This document shows positions 5,919 to 9,924 of a stretch of DNA of 9,924 bases, piece by piece. The stretch is taken from positions 1 through 9,924 of the forward strand of contig JAITDV010000050.1 of NCBI GenBank assembly GCA_031282385.1, given 5' to 3'. Numbering within the stretch: position 1 is the stretch's first letter; each line of letters starts with the position of its first letter. The stretch is from Planctomycetaceae bacterium. GTDB lineage: Bacteria; Planctomycetota; Planctomycetia; Pirellulales; Thermoguttaceae. The notes below the pieces were generated by a model. It was given only the letters and a program-made list of their open reading frames with translations, had not been told where the DNA came from and did no database searches. A program made the position numbers and the translations under genes.

Positions 5919-7187
5919 ATGAGTAAAAAGAAATTTTCGCGTAGAACGTTTTTAGCAAGTGCAGGGCTTGCGATTGCGTCGCCGTTGGTTGTTCCGTCAT
6001 CGGTTTTTGGCGATGAGCAAAAAGCTGCACCGAGTGAACGTGTTACGTATGGTCATATTGGATTGGGTTCTGAAGGCAGGTATCTTTCGCGGCATTTCAG
6101 TGCGGTGAAAGAAGGACAATGTGTCGCGGTTGCCGACTGTTATAAAAGTCGTAGAGAATCCGGCGCAAAAGCATGTAAAGGAACTGCGTATTCCGATTTT
6201 CGCGAGTTATTAGCGCGTGAAGATATTGATTGTGTTATTGTTGCGACGCCGGATCATTGGCATGTTCCGATTGCGGTTGCGGCTGCAAAGTTGAAGAAAA
6301 GTGCTTATGTTGAAAAGCCGCTTGGTTTGACGATTGCGCAAGATATCCTTTGCGAAAAAGTTTTTAAGCAAAACGGCGTTCAATTTCAATACGGCACACA
6401 ACAACGCAGTCAACATAATTGTTGGCTTGGTTGTCAACTTGTTCGTCAAGGTGTGATTGGCAAAATTAAAAAAATTGAAGTTGACGCGCCGAATGGTCAT
6501 GGCGGCGGTTCGCTTGCGGAAGTGCCGATTCCGGACGATCTTGGCAAGGACGGTTATGAAATGTGGACGGGACCGAGTCCGGTCAAACCTTACAACAATG
6601 GACGTTGTGTGCCGGATGGTACGTACATGGTTTATGATTTTTCGATTGGCTATCTTGCGGGTTGGGGAGCGCATCCGTTGGACATTATGGTTTGGGGAAG
6701 TGATGCTGATCTTTCGGGAACGATTGTTGTTGAAGGAACTGGAGTTTACAAGCCGGAGGAATTATGCAGTGCAGTGTTCAATTGGAACATGAAAATTAAA
6801 CTTGGCGATGTTGATCTGGTATTCAAGCATGGAAGTGATAGAACCAAATTTATTGGCGAAGATGATTCGTGGATTGAAGTCCGTCGCAACGGTACAAAAG
6901 CAAGCAATCCCGATTTACTCAAAACACCAGTCAGAGAACATACTCCAACTTTGAAGATCAGTAGGAATCATTACAGTGATTTCATTCTTGGCGTAAAAAA
7001 TAAAACTGTGCCGGTTTCGACATTGCGGGACGCCGTGCGCAGCGATATTATCAGCCAACTCTGTGATATTGCTGTCAGGACAAAATCTGTTGTTAGATGG
7101 GATCCGATAAAATTAGCGTTGGTTGATCCGACGCCGGAACAAACAAAGATGCTAGACCGACCAATGCGTGCGCCTTGGACTTTGTAA
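5919..7187 (+). CDS. Tat-exported Gfo/Idh/MocA-family NAD(P)-dependent oxidoreductase
   Basis: The product is 422 residues. Residues 1-31 are a twin-arginine signal (SRRTFLAS at 7-14, then a hydrophobic stretch ending VFG), so export in folded form is expected. The Rossmann domain shows GLGSEG at 48-53 (GxGxxG), acidic D73 ending the second strand (VAVADC), ATPDHWH at 109-115 and the family signature EKPLG at 132-136. The C-terminal domain has YGTQQRS at 158-164 and GWGAHPLDIMVWG at 248-260, where H252 and D255 fit the usual active-site histidine motif. These enzymes oxidise or reduce sugars, polyols and derivatives, often keeping the cofactor tightly bound in exported members; the exact substrate is unknown. 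Multi-copy exported Gfo/Idh/MocA proteins of this build are typical of planctomycetes. It probably works with the preceding isomerase. A strong terminator follows. Confidence 0.92.
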   Translation: MSKKKFSRRTFLASAGLAIASPLVVPSSVFGDEQKAAPSERVTYGHIGLGSEGRYLSRHFSAVKEGQCVAVADCYKSRRESGAKACKGTAYSDFRELLAREDIDCVIVATPDHWHVPIAVAAAKLKKSAYVEKPLGLTIAQDILCEKVFKQNGVQFQYGTQQRSQHNCWLGCQLVRQGVIGKIKKIEVDAPNGHGGGSLAEVPIPDDLGKDGYEMWTGPSPVKPYNNGRCVPDGTYMVYDFSIGYLAGWGAHPLDIMVWGSDADLSGTIVVEGTGVYKPEELCSAVFNWNMKIKLGDVDLVFKHGSDRTKFIGEDDSWIEVRRNGTKASNPDLLKTPVREHTPTLKISRNHYSDFILGVKNKTVPVSTLRDAVRSDIISQLCDIAVRTKSVVRWDPIKLALVDPTPEQTKMLDRPMRAPWTL

Positions 7188-7265
7188 GGCAGAATGTTCT
7201 AATTTACAGCAGAGTTTTTTTGATAAGGTAATTTAGAAATCAAATCATAGTTGCCAATATCGTGG

Positions 7266-7325
7266 ACTGTTCGTACTATAAATTGCGCAACTCAAAAAAG
7301 AAATTAAAGTGTGAACAGTTTAAAA
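7266..7325 (+). repeat. Family B repeat with internal deletion (B4)
   Basis: Both ends are present: ACTGTTCGTACTATAAATTG at the left and AAATTAAAGTGTGAACAGTT at the right. The central hairpin segment of about 40 bp found in B1 and B5 is missing, leaving about 60 bp. It abuts the terminator stem. Confidence 0.85.
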
Positions 7326-7384
7326 CAGCCCGCAGAATTTTAACAAGTTGAAGACAAGTTAAAATTTTACGGGTTGTTTTTTTG
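7322..7384 (+). terminator. Rho-independent terminator, possibly bidirectional, between convergent genes
   Basis: AACAGCCCG (7324-7332) pairs with CGGGTTGTT, and inside it AATTTTAAC pairs with GTTAAAATT around a loop of about 13 nt. A run of seven T's follows. On the opposite strand the stem is followed by TTTT, weaker but usable. It lies between the oxidoreductase (+) and TPR (-) gene ends and should stop both. Confidence 0.85.
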
Positions 7385-7429
7385 TGTGGAGATTTTCATA
7401 TTATTTCACTAATGTTGTGAAATGATATT

Positions 7430-9124
7430 TTATTTTTTGTTATCGTCAGACAATTCGCGATAGGGCATGTTTTTTTTGTATGTTTCAAGTTCCTCTTTTA
7501 ACGCGTTAATACGTTCATTTACATTCGGATCATTTGCCGATAAGTCAATACTTTTTTGCGAGAATTCGATTGCTTTTTTGAAATCTCCAATTTCGGCATA
7601 CGCGGCTGCCAACGTACTTAAAATATACGCGGCTTTATAGTCTGATAATTCACATGCCCGAATTGCAAGCTCTAATGCTCTTTTACCGTTGCGAACCATA
7701 TCTATTGGCGAAGTTGACAGAATCCACGATAAATTATTCAATGTTGTTTCGTCTGTCGGGTCTGCTTTGATTACTTCCTCGAAAATTTTAATCGCATCCG
7801 AATGCCTGTGCATTAACATTAAAATATTACCCTTTAGTCGTAATAATGCCAGATTATTCTGGTGATCTTTCAACAACGGCTCAACCATTTCCAATGCTTC
7901 TTTGTATTTCTTTTGGTCGTGAAAAGCATTAATCCGTAACATTTTGACGCCTAAATCGTCCGGCATTCTTTTATCCAACTCGTCCAATATTTGCATAGCC
8001 TCATTGAATTTATCTGCCGTAGTAAGAAGCCGTACTTTAAAAATTTTTAATGTTATTAATTGTTGTTCATTGTCATTGCCAACCAGATCAATTGCGCTGT
8101 CAATATCTTTGATTGCTTTGTCAAATAATTTCATATCTTGCGCCAAAGTGGCATGTAACAACAAAATCTCAATATTGTTCGGCAACTTAACACGTAATTT
8201 GTCAATAATATCCATTGCTTCTTTTCTCTTACCCATGTCAATGTAGATTTTTGCCCGCATAAGAATGGCGGCGTCAAATGACAATATTTTTTCTAATTTC
8301 TCAAGCGTAGCCAACGCTTCAGTAAACTGTTTCAAGTTACGGTAAACTTCCAGCGATAGTTGCAATGCTTGTGGATTGTCCGGTTCTTTTTCCAACACTT
8401 TTTTCAACAAACTAAGCGACTCATCAAATTTTTTCAGATCAATTAGACAAACTATGTGAAAAAATATCAGTCTTTGATCTTCTATTTCTTTTGTTGCTTT
8501 TGCCAATAGTTCTTCGCGTTTTACCGGATCATTTTCGAGCATAGTTTTCATTACGATTACTTGTACGAATAAATCGGGTTGATTTTTGCAAATTGATTCG
8601 GCTTCATTGAGAGCGTTTTTTGCTTTTTCGATATTGCCGCCTGGCATTAGATTTAATTGTGCGATTTGGATAAATACTTTGGGGAGTGTTTTTATAATTT
8701 GGGCGGCAGCTTCAAGATCATTCAACGCCCTTGTACGAATAATTTTCCAAGATTCAGGCAATTGTTCTACCGGCTTGGATATGATACGGGACGCAAGCCA
8801 GCTTCCGCGTTGTGCTTGTACGGACGCGATAAATTCATTGCAAAATTTCAAGTTTGTGGCTTGAAGTCCTTCTTTTTTGGCCCGTTGGGCAAGAGCAATG
8901 ACATCGTTGAGGTCTTGTTCGTTTGTTGCTTTGAGTTTCTCTTCTATTGCCTGATCGAGCAACGGTAAACCGGGGTTATCTTCGGTTATTTCAGCGCCGT
9001 TTTTATTGGTATCGGCGGGTTTAGGCTCATTATCGTTATCGTTTACTTGCTGTGCAAAATTCAGACCGGAAACAAAAATCGACAATGAAAAAGCTGCTAA
9101 AAAAATTGTAGTTGTTAGTTTCAT
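7430..9124 (-). CDS. Secreted tetratricopeptide-repeat (TPR) protein
   Basis: The product is 564 residues from the ATG at 9124. An in-frame ATG at 9181 adds 19 residues, but the inner Met gives a clean signal peptide (MKLTTTIFLAAFSLSIFVSG, cleavage near NFA), so the inner start is preferred; neither start has a strong Shine-Dalgarno. After an acidic low-complexity segment (VNDNDNEPKPADTNKNG), helical TPR-like units fill most of the protein, for example KFDESLSLLKKVLEKEPDNP, KYKEALEMVEPLLKDHQNN, SDAIKIFEEVIKADPTDE and DFKKAIEFSQKSIDLSANDP. The stretch NNLSWILSTSPIDMVRNGKR and the C-terminal KKNMPYREL match a pattern recurrent in planctomycete TPR proteins. It is probably a periplasmic or extracellular protein-interaction scaffold; the partner is unknown. 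It converges on the oxidoreductase across a terminator. Confidence 0.88.
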   Translation of the reverse strand: MKLTTTIFLAAFSLSIFVSGLNFAQQVNDNDNEPKPADTNKNGAEITEDNPGLPLLDQAIEEKLKATNEQDLNDVIALAQRAKKEGLQATNLKFCNEFIASVQAQRGSWLASRIISKPVEQLPESWKIIRTRALNDLEAAAQIIKTLPKVFIQIAQLNLMPGGNIEKAKNALNEAESICKNQPDLFVQVIVMKTMLENDPVKREELLAKATKEIEDQRLIFFHIVCLIDLKKFDESLSLLKKVLEKEPDNPQALQLSLEVYRNLKQFTEALATLEKLEKILSFDAAILMRAKIYIDMGKRKEAMDIIDKLRVKLPNNIEILLLHATLAQDMKLFDKAIKDIDSAIDLVGNDNEQQLITLKIFKVRLLTTADKFNEAMQILDELDKRMPDDLGVKMLRINAFHDQKKYKEALEMVEPLLKDHQNNLALLRLKGNILMLMHRHSDAIKIFEEVIKADPTDETTLNNLSWILSTSPIDMVRNGKRALELAIRACELSDYKAAYILSTLAAAYAEIGDFKKAIEFSQKSIDLSANDPNVNERINALKEELETYKKNMPYRELSDDNKK

Positions 9125-9180
9125 TTTTTCTTTATTCGGGTAAAGTTTTAAAACGTTCTCAATTGAATTTATACCAATCA

Positions 9181-9195
9181 TTGCGGTTTCCGCAA
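9181..9195. promoter_or_regulatory. Perfect short hairpin at the predicted 5' end of the TPR transcript
   Basis: TTGCGG, TTT, CCGCAA forms a six-pair hairpin with a 3-nt loop, just downstream of the candidate promoter. It could be a dyad operator or an mRNA-stabilising 5' hairpin. It would hinder initiation at the 9181 ATG, which favours the 9124 start. Confidence 0.4.
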
Positions 9196-9205
9196 AAGTA
9201 CGATT

Positions 9206-9235
9206 AGTATAAAACCGTTTCTGATTTTTTGTTGA
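9206..9235 (-). promoter_or_regulatory. Candidate promoter of the TPR gene
   Basis: On the minus strand TCAACA (9230-9235) and TATACT (9206-9211) are separated by 18 bp, a plausible -35/-10 pair. Transcription would start near 9199, leaving a leader of about 75 nt to the preferred start at 9124. The -35 match is only four of six. Confidence 0.4.
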
Positions 9236-9286
9236 CCTTTACAGGTTTGGTTAACGAAAGCCTGGACTAAATTTCGGGGCAACAAA

Positions 9287-9391
9287 TTTTAAACTGTTCA
9301 CACTTTAAATTTCGTTTACTTGCGCCTGATTACCTATCGGCAAGCAGGTTTTGACGCTCTTGAGGCACGCAATTTATAGTACGATCAGTAT
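9287..9391 (-). repeat. Family B repeat, complete copy, inverted (B5)
   Basis: It reads TTTTAAACTGTTCACACTTT, then GCCTGATTACCTATCGGCAA, and ends ATTTATAGTACGATCAGTAT. It matches the reverse complement of B1 along its whole length and keeps the hairpin with only one arm change (CCTGCTT/AATCAGG on the element strand). Confidence 0.85.
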
Positions 9392-9576
9392 ATACTATTC
9401 AAATTTGAAATTTCGGTTTTTTTAAGATAGTTCATGTTGGTCAATTTGCTAAATTCAATTTTGTAACTACAGTCCATTAAAAAAAGAAAACCGGATTTTC
9501 AACTACGAAAAGTATAGCAAATGAGAATTGTATCAAATTTCCGTTTCTCTACAACTAAAACGCTATCAACCCGTAT
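9392..9576. other. Non-coding AT-rich stretch, nothing recognised
   Basis: No supported gene, RNA or site is seen here. It links repeat B5 to the hairpin-rich segment and contains A- and T-runs only. Confidence 0.6.
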
Positions 9577-9675
9577 GACGGCAATAACACAATCAGTAAT
9601 ATTTGATGCCGTCCTTTCAGACCTTGAGTTATCGTAATCCTTTCGTATGGCGTTGCCCTACGCCAATGATTCAAG
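9577..9675. other. Hairpin-rich intergenic segment, possibly another dispersed repeat
   Basis: GACGGCA (9577-9583) and TGCCGTC (9607-9613) are perfect inverted arms. Further on, TGGCGT (9648-9653) and ACGCCA (9660-9665) form a tight hairpin, flanked by CCTTGAGTTAT and ATGATTCAAGG, which pair at nine of eleven positions. A 67-codon minus-strand frame across it is not convincing. No second copy is seen in this window. Confidence 0.45.
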
Positions 9676-9722
9676 GCTTTCAGCATCAGTTCTCCCAATG
9701 TTGGTTGAAACAAAAATAAGGT

Positions 9723-9870
9723 AACTTCTAAAAACTCATTTTGTCCGCGAATTTCCACGAAAGTTCACGAATTAAATAATTCGAGTCAATTCGTGGATAA
9801 AATAAATTTATTGTCTAAATTTGTCTATCCTGATTTCGATAATTCCGTCAAAAATAGGTTTTTAGAAGTT
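9723..9870 (+). repeat. Family A repeat, full-length copy with perfect terminal inverted repeats (A3)
   Basis: About 148 bp. The left end AACTTCTAAAAAC and right end GTTTTTAGAAGTT are perfect 13-bp inverted repeats, and similarity continues inward to about 24 bp. The centre GATAAAATAAATTTATTGTC and the flanking CACGAA segments match A2. There is no open frame inside, as expected for a non-autonomous element. Confidence 0.88.
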
Positions 9871-9924
9871 GTTATAATACACTTTCGTAAATTCGACGGC
9901 AATATTAAAAAAAATCGCTCCAAT

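Noticed and set aside
6210..6674. 154-codon minus-strand frame inside the oxidoreductase gene
   Set aside because: It is antisense to clear Rossmann and EKP motifs, and its Arg/Asn/Thr-rich content is typical of a shadow frame.
1285..9391. Possible CRISPR array from the recurring B sequences
   Set aside because: The copies are about 100 bp, imperfect, in both orientations and kilobases apart, with no regular spacers and no cas genes.
9555..9758. 67-codon minus-strand open frame starting near A3
   Set aside because: Its start lies inside repeat A3, it has no ribosome binding site, and it crosses several strong inverted repeats. It looks like an incidental frame through repeat DNA.
1131..9870. 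Complete insertion sequence
   Set aside because: Terminal inverted repeats are present for family A, but no transposase frame lies inside or near any copy.

Overview
The window looks like an AT-rich accessory stretch of chromosome from a planctomycete-type bacterium, perhaps a gut or other host-associated member. This is inferred from the gene set and has not been tested by search. The clues are a twin-arginine Gfo/Idh/MocA oxidoreductase beside a sugar-phosphate isomerase/epimerase-like TIM barrel, a secreted double WD40 propeller, a secreted TPR protein ending in the PYRE-type tail common in planctomycete TPR proteins, a short HELGH zincin, and a Hint domain of the HPFWV...GRWxxARDL...VYNFxxxxLHxYAVGxxGxLVHN type.

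Layout. 1-1048: the 3' end of a polymorphic-toxin gene (Hint processing domain plus an unrecognised C-terminal toxin module). An in-frame TAA interrupts the Hint domain. It is followed 16 bp later by a small gene that is probably its immunity gene. 1332-1724: zincin-like metallopeptidase (+). 1827-3902: exported WD40 protein (-), convergent with the metallopeptidase. 3903-4949: about 1 kb of repeat-rich DNA holding a triple 11-bp tandem repeat, a 65-bp near-perfect palindrome, nested dispersed repeats and an apparent decayed minus-strand small gene. 4950-5774 and 5919-7187: the TIM-barrel isomerase/epimerase and the Tat-exported oxidoreductase, a likely carbohydrate or polyol catabolic pair. 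7322-7384: a strong terminator, possibly bidirectional. 7430-9124: secreted TPR protein (-). 9182-9924: non-coding, with a probable promoter and more repeats.

The most striking feature outside the genes is two families of dispersed intergenic repeats. Family A is about 150 bp with 13-bp terminal inverted repeats AACTTCTAAAAAC. Family B is about 100 bp, with ends ACTGTTCGTAC and GTGTGAACAGT and an internal hairpin. Whole or partial copies occupy most gaps in both orientations, abut each other, and in two places supply the stop codon of a neighbouring reading frame. No transposase is present, so they look like MITE- or REP-type non-autonomous elements.

No tRNA, rRNA, CRISPR array or complete insertion sequence was recognised. 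The toxin-immunity pair, with its unassigned effector domain, is the best candidate for an undescribed system here.
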